Assembly (NCBI GenBank): GCA_017998555.1
Contig: JAGOCU010000150.1
Coordinates: 1 to 6,023, forward strand
Direction: 5' to 3'
DNA length: 6,023 nt
DNA from: Thermoflexales bacterium
Lineage (GTDB): Bacteria; Chloroflexota; Anaerolineae; J036; Brachytrichaceae
Shown: positions 1 through 5,910 of the stretch, one piece after another
Numbering within the stretch: the stretch's first letter is position 1
Layout: each line of letters starts with the position of its first letter
The notes under the pieces: generated by a model
Seen by the model: the letters and a program-made list of their open reading frames with translations, nothing else
Told to the model about the DNA's origin: nothing
Databases searched by the model: none
Position numbers and translations under genes: made by a program

Positions 1-2901
1 GCCGGCGCCGTCTCGCTCGCCATTCCCGTGGCCGTTGCCGCCGCCGCCAGCGCGGTCTACAACACCCTCACCAGCAATCTGCCTGACCCGAGCAAGCTGC
101 AGAAGGTCGAGCAGGATTTTCAGACCACCCGCATCCTCGACCGCACCGGAAAACTCCTCTACGAGGTCATCGACGAGACCGCCGGCGACCGGCAGTGGGT
201 GAAATACGATGACATCTCGCCCTATCTGCGCTGCGCCGTCGTCGCCAGCGAAGACCGGCGTTTCTATGAGACCGAGGGGGTCGATCTGCGCGGCCTGGCC
301 CGCGCGGTGCTGAACAACCTGCAGGGTGGCGCCACCCAGGGCGCGTCGGGCATCAGCCAGCAGCTGGTCAAAAACGCCATCACCCCGATCGAGGAACGGG
401 TGGGGCCCAAGCGCACCACCGAGGTCAAGATCCGCGAGACCCTGGTCTCGATCGAAGTCAACCGGCGCTACGACAAAAAGACCCAGCTCGAGTGGTATCT
501 GAACACCAACTTCTACGGCAACCTGGCCTATGGCATTGAAGCTGCCGCGCGGGTTTACTTCGGCAAGAGCGCCCGTGATCTGAACCTGGCCGAGGCGGCC
601 GCGCTGGCCCCGATCCCGCAGTTCCCCGCCCAGAATCCGTACGACAAGCCCAACGAAGCCAAAGTGCGCCAGGGCATCATTCTGCAGGCCATGGTCGAGG
701 GCACCGATGCCGGGGTGAAGGACTGCTCGGTGACGCCCCAGCAGGCCGATGACGCGCGCGTGCAGTCGCTGAAACTGCGCACCCGCCAGAGCCGCTTCAA
801 CATCCAGGCCCCCCACTTTGCGGTCTACGCCCGCGACCACGTCGTCGACGTGCTCTCCGATCATCTCGGAATCACCGCCGACGCGGCCACCGACCTGGTC
901 AACCGGGGTGGTCTGCGCATCTACACCACCCTCGATCTGTCGATCAACGACGAAGTGCAGAAGCTCGCTCAGAAGCAGATCGCTGCGCTGCAGGAAGGCG
1001 GCAAGAACGCCAACAACGCGTCCTTGATCGTGCTCAAACGCGACACGGCCGAGATCCTGGCCATGCTCGGCAGCGTCGACTATTACAACGACACCATCGA
1101 CGGCAAGTTCAACGTGGCCACCGCCTTGCGCCAGCCCGGATCGTCCTTCAAGCCGATCACCTATCTCGAACTGCTGCGCCAGGGCAAGAGCGCGGCGACG
1201 ATGTTCTGGGATGTCCGCAATACCTTCCCGTCGGGCGGCGACATCCCGTATGTGCCCGAAAACTATGACCGGAAATACCATGGTCCGGTCCGCATGCGCC
1301 AGGCCCTGGCCCGCTCGTACAACATTCCCGCCGTCGACGCGTTGAATCAGGCCGGGATCGGAAACGTCATCCGCCTGACCCACAAGCTGGGCATCACCGA
1401 TCTCGAGAAGGGCCTGGAGTTCTACGGTCTGGCTCTCACCCTGGGCGGCGGCGAGGTCAAACTGCTGGACCTCACCTACGTTTACAGCGTGTTCGCCAAC
1501 GGCGGCTCAATGGTGGGCACGCCCCGGCCCGCCGCGCAACGCAAGGCCGGCTACCGCGAGCTCGATCCGGTCGCCATCCTGCGGGTCGAAGACGCCAAGG
1601 GCAAGGTCATCTACCAATACCAGCCCGCGCGCAAACCCGACCTGCTCGGCCCGAACAGCAAACAACTCACCTACGTCTTGTCCGACATCCTCTCCGACCC
1701 GAATGCGCGCGCCGCCGCCTTTGGCGACAAGCTGGACCTGGCCGGCAAGCGCACCGCCGCGGTCAAGACCGGCACCACCAACGACAACAAGGACAACTGG
1801 ACGATGGGCTACACCAACGACTACGTCGTCGGGGTATGGGTGGGGAACACCGACAACACGTCGATGGACCGCAGCGTCACCGGCCTGACCGGCGCGGCGC
1901 CGATCTGGGTCGACGTCATGAACGCCCTGCACAAGGACAAGCCAAACGTCAAGTTCACCCGGCCCGACGGGCTGGTCGACCGGGGCATCTGCCAGATCGA
2001 CGGGCTGGCGTCCAACGGAATCTGCCCAGGCGCAAACGAGATCTTCGTCAAGGGCACCGAGCCCACCCAGGTCAGCCGCGTCGTGCAGAAGTTCCCGATC
2101 AACAAGGAGACCGGGAAGCTGGCCGGCCCCGGCACCCCGCCCGACAAGGTCGAAGAGAAGGTCATGTATGTCTTCCCGCCCCAGGCCGCCGACTGGATTA
2201 ACGGATGGACCGACGACGAGAAAAAGCTCTTTGCGCTCGCGCCGCTCGAATTCGACGCCCAGGCCGGCAGCACCATCGCCCAGGGCGAAGTCGCCATCGC
2301 CACGCCCGCGGACGGCAGCTATGTCAGCCCGCTCCTGGCGGCGGGCCCGATCGAGATCAAGGGCAACGCCAAGGGCGGCAACTGGGTGGGCTACAAGCTC
2401 GCCTTCGCCCCCGGGTTCAGCCCTGCCCCCGACAAGTTCCAGCAGATCGGCCCCGATCACGGCGAGCAGGTCGACAACAACGTCCTCGAGCGCTGGGATC
2501 TGACCACCATGGGGAACGGGCCCTACACCCTCAAGCTCACCCGGATCGAGCAGGACGGCAAGAGCGTCGACGCCCTGGTGCGCGTAACGGTCGATGCCAT
2601 CTCGCCAACGGTGCGGGTGGCCCAACCCCTGCCCGGCGAGCTGTACGAGGCGCCCAAGGACGAATGGATCGATGTGACCACCGTCGTCACCGACAACGTC
2701 GCCATCGACCGGGTGGAGTTCTTCGCCAACGCCGGCGACAAACCCTTCTCCATCAAGACCGTCGCCCCCTACAGCGTCAAGTGGACGATCCCGGTCGGCT
2801 TCTCGGGCACGGCCGAAGTGTGGGCGGTTGCCTACGACCGGGCCGGCAATCGCAAGGAAAGTCAGCACGTGCGGGTGCTCGTGACTTACAAGCGACCCTG
2901 A
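1..2901 (+). CDS. Class A (bifunctional) penicillin-binding protein, PBP1A family, 5' end outside window
   Basis: Peptidoglycan glycosyltransferase plus DD-transpeptidase, anchored outside the membrane; it polymerises lipid II and cross-links the stem peptides. The frame is open from base 1. The first residues (AGAVSLAIPVAVAAAA) look like the end of the N-terminal membrane anchor, so the GTG at 28 is probably not the start. Residue numbers below count from that GTG. GT51 domain, about residues 55-230: catalytic Glu75 in EDRRFYETEG, then GASGISQQLVKN (codons from 340), then a second acidic residue Glu137 in KIRE. Transpeptidase domain, about 330-640: SSFK with the acylated Ser372 (codon 1141), SYN at 430-432 and KTGT from Lys580 (codon 1765). 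About 200 further residues follow; the last 100 resemble a bacterial Ig-like domain (DNVAIDRVEFF, YDRAGN), which may bind the wall or position the enzyme. Oddities: motif 1 lacks the His common in EDxxFYxHxG, and motif 2 has Gly where Thr is usual. Both domains keep their catalytic residues, so activity is expected. Family assignment is very secure. Confidence 0.97.
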   Translation, partial: AGAVSLAIPVAVAAAASAVYNTLTSNLPDPSKLQKVEQDFQTTRILDRTGKLLYEVIDETAGDRQWVKYDDISPYLRCAVVASEDRRFYETEGVDLRGLARAVLNNLQGGATQGASGISQQLVKNAITPIEERVGPKRTTEVKIRETLVSIEVNRRYDKKTQLEWYLNTNFYGNLAYGIEAAARVYFGKSARDLNLAEAAALAPIPQFPAQNPYDKPNEAKVRQGIILQAMVEGTDAGVKDCSVTPQQADDARVQSLKLRTRQSRFNIQAPHFAVYARDHVVDVLSDHLGITADAATDLVNRGGLRIYTTLDLSINDEVQKLAQKQIAALQEGGKNANNASLIVLKRDTAEILAMLGSVDYYNDTIDGKFNVATALRQPGSSFKPITYLELLRQGKSAATMFWDVRNTFPSGGDIPYVPENYDRKYHGPVRMRQALARSYNIPAVDALNQAGIGNVIRLTHKLGITDLEKGLEFYGLALTLGGGEVKLLDLTYVYSVFANGGSMVGTPRPAAQRKAGYRELDPVAILRVEDAKGKVIYQYQPARKPDLLGPNSKQLTYVLSDILSDPNARAAAFGDKLDLAGKRTAAVKTGTTNDNKDNWTMGYTNDYVVGVWVGNTDNTSMDRSVTGLTGAAPIWVDVMNALHKDKPNVKFTRPDGLVDRGICQIDGLASNGICPGANEIFVKGTEPTQVSRVVQKFPINKETGKLAGPGTPPDKVEEKVMYVFPPQAADWINGWTDDEKKLFALAPLEFDAQAGSTIAQGEVAIATPADGSYVSPLLAAGPIEIKGNAKGGNWVGYKLAFAPGFSPAPDKFQQIGPDHGEQVDNNVLERWDLTTMGNGPYTLKLTRIEQDGKSVDALVRVTVDAISPTVRVAQPLPGELYEAPKDEWIDVTTVVTDNVAIDRVEFFANAGDKPFSIKTVAPYSVKWTIPVGFSGTAEVWAVAYDRAGNRKESQHVRVLVTYKRP

Positions 2902-2903
2902 CG

Positions 2904-2950
2904 TGTTGGGATCGACATGCCAGGCTTCGCCTGGCATGTCGATCCCAACA
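2904..2950. repeat. Perfect 22-bp inverted repeat with TTC loop between the PBP and ecfT genes
   Basis: Arms 2904-2925 and 2929-2950 are exact reverse complements, separated only by TTC. The hairpin begins two bases after the PBP stop codon. It has the shape of an intrinsic terminator stem, but no T-tract follows on either strand (ATGTATTG comes next on +), so efficient factor-independent termination is doubtful. It may act as a 3'-end stabiliser, a partial terminator, or a copy of an interspersed palindromic element. The tip reads GCTTCGC on + and GCGAAGC on -; the DNA heptamer GCGAAGC is known for forming an unusually stable mini-hairpin. The geometry matches the palindrome at 5197-5243. 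Confidence 0.85.
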
Positions 2951-2960
2951 ATGTATTGAC

Positions 2961-2966
2961 TACAAT
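2961..2966 (+). promoter_or_regulatory. Possible -10 box (TACAAT) for ecfT, consistent with a leaderless transcript
   Basis: TACAAT differs from the TATAAT consensus by one base. It ends seven bases before the GTG at 2974, which would put transcription initiation at or next to the start codon. No Shine-Dalgarno sequence precedes that GTG, which fits leaderless translation. No -35 match lies at normal spacing, because that region is inside the palindrome; TTGACT at 2956-2961 is too close to serve. The call is tentative: an isolated hexamer can occur by chance, although this is the most AT-rich spot near the gene. Confidence 0.3.
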
Positions 2967-2973
2967 CACGGGC

Positions 2974-3717
2974 GTGATTTCGTTCGACTACACCCCGCGC
3001 GGCTCGGTTGTCGAATCGTTTGATCCGCGGGCCCAGGTGATTTTCTACCTGGCCTTCACCACCAGCGTGCTGCTCATCGCCAACCCGTTCGTGCTGGGCG
3101 GGATGATCGGGGTGGCCGCCGCCATTGCCCTGCTGGCCCGCCTGACGTGGCGCGAGACCCGCCAGGCCTGGCTTGCCCTGGTCATCATCGTCGCCATCTT
3201 CACCGTCCTCAACTTGATCACCGGGCGCGGGGTCGAATACGCCTTTGTCAACGCCCTCAAACTCTTCGCCACTTTTCTGGCCACCATCGTTGCCGTGCGG
3301 GCGATCAATCCGCGCGACTACGGGGTGCTGTGGCGCGGGTTGGGCGCGCCCGACAAACTCGCCTTCACCATGAACCTGATGATGCGCTATGTGCCGACCC
3401 TGTCGCGCGATTTCGCCCAGACCATGGACGCCCAGCGCGCGCGCGGGCTCGAGCTGGACAAGCCCAAGGGCGGCTTCGCCGAGCGGGTCCGGCGTTTCGC
3501 GCCGCTGGTCATCCCCGTCATCGTCCGAAGTGTGGTCGACTCGACCGACGTCGCCGACGCGATGGAGATGCGCAGCTTTGGCGCGGTCCGACGCCGGTCC
3601 TGGATTCGGGCATTGCGCTACCGCGCCCGCGACCTCGTCCTCATCGCCATCAGCGTCATTGGGATGGCGCTCACGGTGGCGCTGAGCCTGGGCTGGATCG
3701 CCCTGCCCGCGGCATGA
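2974..3717 (+). CDS. ecfT: ECF transporter transmembrane (T) subunit, EcfT/CbiQ family
   Basis: Integral membrane coupling subunit of an energy-coupling factor importer; it links ATP hydrolysis by the two ATPases to toppling of an S component carrying a vitamin or metal. The 247-residue product from GTG 2974 begins with a family-typical N-terminus (YTPRGSVVESFDPRAQ, where SxxxxLDPRxK is usual). Hydrophobic segments follow at about residues 24-60, 68-86 and 92-112, with a last one near 218-243. The long cytoplasmic part between them carries the first coupling motif, ARG, in DAQRARGLELDK (codons 3439-3447). The second motif, often ARG as well, reads MRS in AMEMRSFG (3568-3576). The frame is open further upstream, with ATG 2917 and TTG 2956. 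ATG 2917 lies inside the hairpin stem and would add residues without family resemblance, so GTG 2974 is preferred. No Shine-Dalgarno is visible. The stop overlaps the ATPase start (ATGA), so the two are co-transcribed and probably translationally coupled. Confidence 0.93.
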   Translation: MISFDYTPRGSVVESFDPRAQVIFYLAFTTSVLLIANPFVLGGMIGVAAAIALLARLTWRETRQAWLALVIIVAIFTVLNLITGRGVEYAFVNALKLFATFLATIVAVRAINPRDYGVLWRGLGAPDKLAFTMNLMMRYVPTLSRDFAQTMDAQRARGLELDKPKGGFAERVRRFAPLVIPVIVRSVVDSTDVADAMEMRSFGAVRRRSWIRALRYRARDLVLIAISVIGMALTVALSLGWIALPAA

Positions 3718-5168
3718 GCATCCGCATCGACCAGCTCACCTGCGCCTACCGCGACCAGCGGCCGGTACTGCGCGACGTGAGCGCCCGCTTCGAATCCGGG
3801 AAGCTGGCCTTTGTCGCCGGCGCGAGCGGGAGCGGCAAGACCACCCTGATGCGCTGCATCAACGGCCTGATCCCGCATCGCTACCCCGACGGCGCGCTGA
3901 CCGGCGCCGTGTGGCTCGATGACCAGCGGGTGGCCGACCTCACCCTGATGCAGGTCTCGCGGCGGGTTGGCACGGTGTTGCAGGACACCGAACGCCAGCT
4001 CGTGGCGACCGATGTGGAAGATGAGCTCGCCTTCGGACTGGAGAACCTGGCTCTATCGCGGGATGAGATTCGCGCCCGAATTGATGGCATCGCCGCGCGC
4101 CTGAGCATCAGCGGCCTGCTCGGGCGCAAGACCTTCTCGCTCAGCGGCGGCGAGAAACAGAAGGTCGCGATTGCGGGCGTGCTGGCGATGAATCCGCGCG
4201 CGGTGCTGCTTGACGAGCCGCTGGCCTCGCTCGACCCGGCCTCCGCCCGCGAGGCGATGGCGTTGTTCCGCGCCCTGGCCAACGAGGGGGTGGCCGTGGT
4301 GGTGGTCGAGCACCGCCACCCGTATGTGCTCGCCGCCCACCCCGACCAGTGCGTGCTGCTCGAGGATGGCGGGCTGATCTACGACGGCCCGGCTGTGGGC
4401 TTCCCCAGCCCGGCCACGCCGGCCCGCCGCGCCATCGCGCCGGCCGATCCCGGCGGCCGGCCGCTGGTCACGCTCGAGCAGGTCAGCTTTCGGCACGGCA
4501 CAGGGCCGCGGGTGCTGAGCGACGTCTCGTTCACCGTTCGAAATGGCGACATCATCGCCCTGCTGGGCGCAAACGGCGCCGGCAAAAGCACGTTGTGCCG
4601 GCACTTCATCGGCCTGCATCGGCCCAGCAGCGGGCGGGTCCGCATCGGCGAGACGGATGCGGCCGGGATGACGATCGCCCAGATCGCCCAGCAGGTCGGC
4701 TACGTCTTTCAGAATCCGGGGGTGATGCTTTTCGCCCCGACCATGCGCGAGGAGCTCTCCTTTGGGCCAAAGAACGTTGGGCAGAGCCCGGACGCCATCG
4801 CCCGCAATATCGTCAGGGCCGCCGAGGCGGTCAACCTGGCCGACCGGATGGAGAGCTCGCCTTTCGCCCTGAGCTTTGGGCAGCAGAAGCGGGTGAGCGT
4901 GGCCTGCGTGATCGCGATGGGGACCCGGGTGATGGTGCTGGATGAGCCGACCGCCGGCCAGGACACCGACAACGTGCTGCGTCTGATGGATGATTTGACC
5001 CGGCCCGGCCAGTTTGACGCGCTTGTTTTCGCCACCCACGACCTCGAGCTCGTGCGGGCCTATGCCAACCGGGTGGTGGTCATGTCCGCCGGCCAGATCG
5101 TCGCCGATGGCGCGCCGGAGACGGTCTTGTCAGATCGGGCCCTGCTCGAGCGCTGCCGGCTCGTTTAG
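3714..5168 (+). CDS. ecfA: ECF transporter ATPase, fused tandem EcfA-EcfA' (two ABC domains in one chain)
   Basis: Cytoplasmic ATPase pair of the ECF importer, normally two proteins, here one 484-residue chain; tandem fusions of this kind are known (YkoD-type). Domain 1, about residues 1-230: Walker A GASGSGKT (36-43), Q-loop region VLQDTERQLVATDVEDEL, signature LSGGE (143-147), Walker B LLDEP with catalytic Glu168, SLD D-loop and switch His200 (VVVEH). A Pro/Ala/Gly-rich linker covers about 228-252. Domain 2, about 253-484: Walker A GANGAGKS (285-292), Q-loop FQNPGVMLFAPTMREEL, signature LSFGQ (386-390), Walker B VLDEP with Glu411, and His442 (ATHD). Both domains therefore keep all hydrolysis residues. 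Differences: domain 2 has LSFGQ rather than LSGGQ, and lacks the Gln before LF that domain 1 has in the family's Q-helix (RQL versus VML). The ATG sits in an ATGA overlap with the ecfT stop, has no Shine-Dalgarno of its own, and is likely translated by coupling. The frame is open upstream to about 3147, but that part is a shadow of ecfT. Confidence 0.95.
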   Translation: MSIRIDQLTCAYRDQRPVLRDVSARFESGKLAFVAGASGSGKTTLMRCINGLIPHRYPDGALTGAVWLDDQRVADLTLMQVSRRVGTVLQDTERQLVATDVEDELAFGLENLALSRDEIRARIDGIAARLSISGLLGRKTFSLSGGEKQKVAIAGVLAMNPRAVLLDEPLASLDPASAREAMALFRALANEGVAVVVVEHRHPYVLAAHPDQCVLLEDGGLIYDGPAVGFPSPATPARRAIAPADPGGRPLVTLEQVSFRHGTGPRVLSDVSFTVRNGDIIALLGANGAGKSTLCRHFIGLHRPSSGRVRIGETDAAGMTIAQIAQQVGYVFQNPGVMLFAPTMREELSFGPKNVGQSPDAIARNIVRAAEAVNLADRMESSPFALSFGQQKRVSVACVIAMGTRVMVLDEPTAGQDTDNVLRLMDDLTRPGQFDALVFATHDLELVRAYANRVVVMSAGQIVADGAPETVLSDRALLERCRLV

Positions 5169-5190
5169 CGGATCGCCAGCCCAGCCAGGA

Positions 5191-5250
5191 AGAGGTGGCG
5201 AGATGACGATGCCGGCGCTTCGCGCCGGCATCGTCATCTCGCCGCTTTTT
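5191..5250 (+). terminator. Strong intrinsic terminator after the ECF ATPase gene
   Basis: A perfect 22-bp stem (arms 5197-5218 and 5222-5243) closed by a TTC loop is followed by GC and then five T (5246-5250). With G-U wobbles the stem base extends further, pairing AGAGGT (5191-5196) with the T-run side. It lies between two convergent genes, 22 bases after the ATPase stop and 11 bases before the stop of the minus-strand gene. On the minus strand the stem is followed only by ACCTCTTCC, so it is primarily a + strand terminator but could slow minus-strand transcription too. Length and loop match the palindrome at 2904-2950. Confidence 0.9.
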
Positions 5251-5261
5251 CCGGCGATGGA

Positions 5262-5810
5262 TTAGCGGCGCGCCTTCATTGCCGCGTCAACGGCCACGAC
5301 GATGATGGGAATGATGATCGCGCAACCGACCAGCTCGATCAGCGCCTGGGGGACGACAGCCGGGATGATCGAGGCGGGCACCTGGCCCAGAATGATGGCG
5401 ATACCGACGGCCGCAACCGTATTGGTGAGCGCACCCAGCCCGCCCGCGGCCGCGGCGGCCAAGATCGTGTTGCTGCCTTTCAGCGCGCGGTAGACGTAGA
5501 ACGCCACGAGAGCCATGAGCAGGCGCGGGACGATCAGGGTGATCGGCCCAAACGCCGCGGTGGCCGGCAGAATGAGATACATGATGCCCATGACCAGCCC
5601 GGCGATCAGACCCACGATCGGGCCGCCGATGATGGCGCCCAGGATCACCGGGATGAGCAGCGTCGTCATCGCGCCGCTCAGATTCGGAACCGGGATCGAC
5701 CCGATGCCGACGACTTGCAGGGCGATCACCATCGCCCCAAAGATGGCGGCCAACACCATTTCGCGTGTGCCAAACGTCCACGGATTCGCTGACTTGCCTG
5801 ACCCTTGCAT
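5262..5810 (-). CDS. Predicted ECF transporter S component (substrate-binding membrane protein), substrate unknown
   Basis: A 182-residue, almost wholly hydrophobic protein with about six membrane helices (roughly 17-37, 44-62, 63-82, 92-109, 115-142, 152-175), the size and topology of an ECF S component. S components capture a vitamin, metal or related micronutrient outside and hand it to the EcfT-EcfA module. Supporting features are the TREMVLAAIFGA opening with small-residue AxxxA spacing in helix 1 (Ala22/Ala26, a contact surface for EcfT in this family), the IGGPIVGLIAGLVMGI segment, VPRLL before helix 4, GALTNT in helix 5 and an ALIELVG acidic residue in helix 6. These resemble the broad PF12822-type group (FolT, PanT and relatives). 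The substrate cannot be assigned. The ATG at 5810 is preceded by AGGAGG. The gene converges on the ecfT-ecfA pair, so it is transcribed separately. Another small membrane protein family is possible, but the adjacent ECF module favours this reading. Confidence 0.8.
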   Translation of the reverse strand: MQGSGKSANPWTFGTREMVLAAIFGAMVIALQVVGIGSIPVPNLSGAMTTLLIPVILGAIIGGPIVGLIAGLVMGIMYLILPATAAFGPITLIVPRLLMALVAFYVYRALKGSNTILAAAAAGGLGALTNTVAAVGIAIILGQVPASIIPAVVPQALIELVGCAIIIPIIVVAVDAAMKARR

Positions 5811-5814
5811 GATG

Positions 5815-5820
5815 CCTCCT
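5815..5820 (-). promoter_or_regulatory. Shine-Dalgarno sequence of the S-component gene
   Basis: On the minus strand AGGAGG lies four bases upstream of the ATG at 5810, a full-length anti-16S match with slightly short spacing. It is the only clear ribosome binding site in the window and fixes the start. The T-run of the upstream hairpin ends one base before it. Confidence 0.85.
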
Positions 5821-5821
5821 G

Positions 5822-5847
5822 AAAAAAGTGGCCCGAAATTGAGCCAC
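5822..5847 (-). terminator. Intrinsic terminator abutting the Shine-Dalgarno of the S-component gene (candidate attenuator)
   Basis: Read on the minus strand: GTGGCTC (5847-5841), loop AATTTC, GGGCCAC (5834-5828), then TTTTTT (5827-5822). The 7-bp stem contains one G-U pair, which becomes a C-A mismatch on the + strand, so the signal is directional. The T-run ends one base before AGGAGG, leaving no room for a promoter downstream. Transcripts that reach the S gene must therefore read through this element or start inside it. It could simply end the upstream peptidase transcript, but its position resembles the expression platforms of riboswitches and other leader attenuators. Confidence 0.7.
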
Positions 5848-5910
5848 GCCCGATGTTAGTCCGCAAACGCGGAATTGCATAGATGGGTGATTTGGCGCCC
5901 GGGCGATGGC
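5843..5910 (-). promoter_or_regulatory. Candidate antiterminator fold upstream of the S-component gene
   Basis: On the minus strand GCCATCGCCCG (5910-5900) can pair with CGGGCGTGGC (5852-5843): ten base pairs with one bulged U. The 3' half shares five bases (5847-5843) with the left arm of the terminator hairpin, so the two folds exclude each other. The enclosed stretch carries a small hairpin, TCCGC-GTTT-GCGGA (5873-5860). No known aptamer class is recognised. The 5' half overlaps the end of the peptidase reading frame, and GC-rich DNA yields chance pairings, so this remains a hypothesis. Confidence 0.3.

Noticed and set aside
1507..2937. 476-codon open frame on the minus strand opposite the PBP gene
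   Set aside because: It mirrors the codon pattern of the high-GC PBP gene, shows no recognisable domain, and would begin inside the palindrome at 2904-2950.
2917..2973. Upstream ATG of ecfT at 2917, adding 19 residues
   Set aside because: The ATG and following codons form the hairpin stem and loop; the added residues lack family similarity and no Shine-Dalgarno precedes them.
2205..3023. 272-codon + strand frame spanning the PBP end and the start of ecfT
   Set aside because: Arg/Gln/Pro-rich out-of-frame translation that crosses the palindrome and overlaps both real genes.
4053..5039. 328-codon open frame on the minus strand opposite the ECF ATPase gene
   Set aside because: Antisense shadow of a clearly conserved ABC gene; low-complexity Gly/Ala/Arg/His-rich product with no motifs and no ribosome binding site noted.
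5287..5895. Continuation of the peptidase frame through the S-component gene
   Set aside because: From 5895 on the translation is Arg/His/Gly-rich shadow of the S-component gene in another register, with no peptidase family resemblance.
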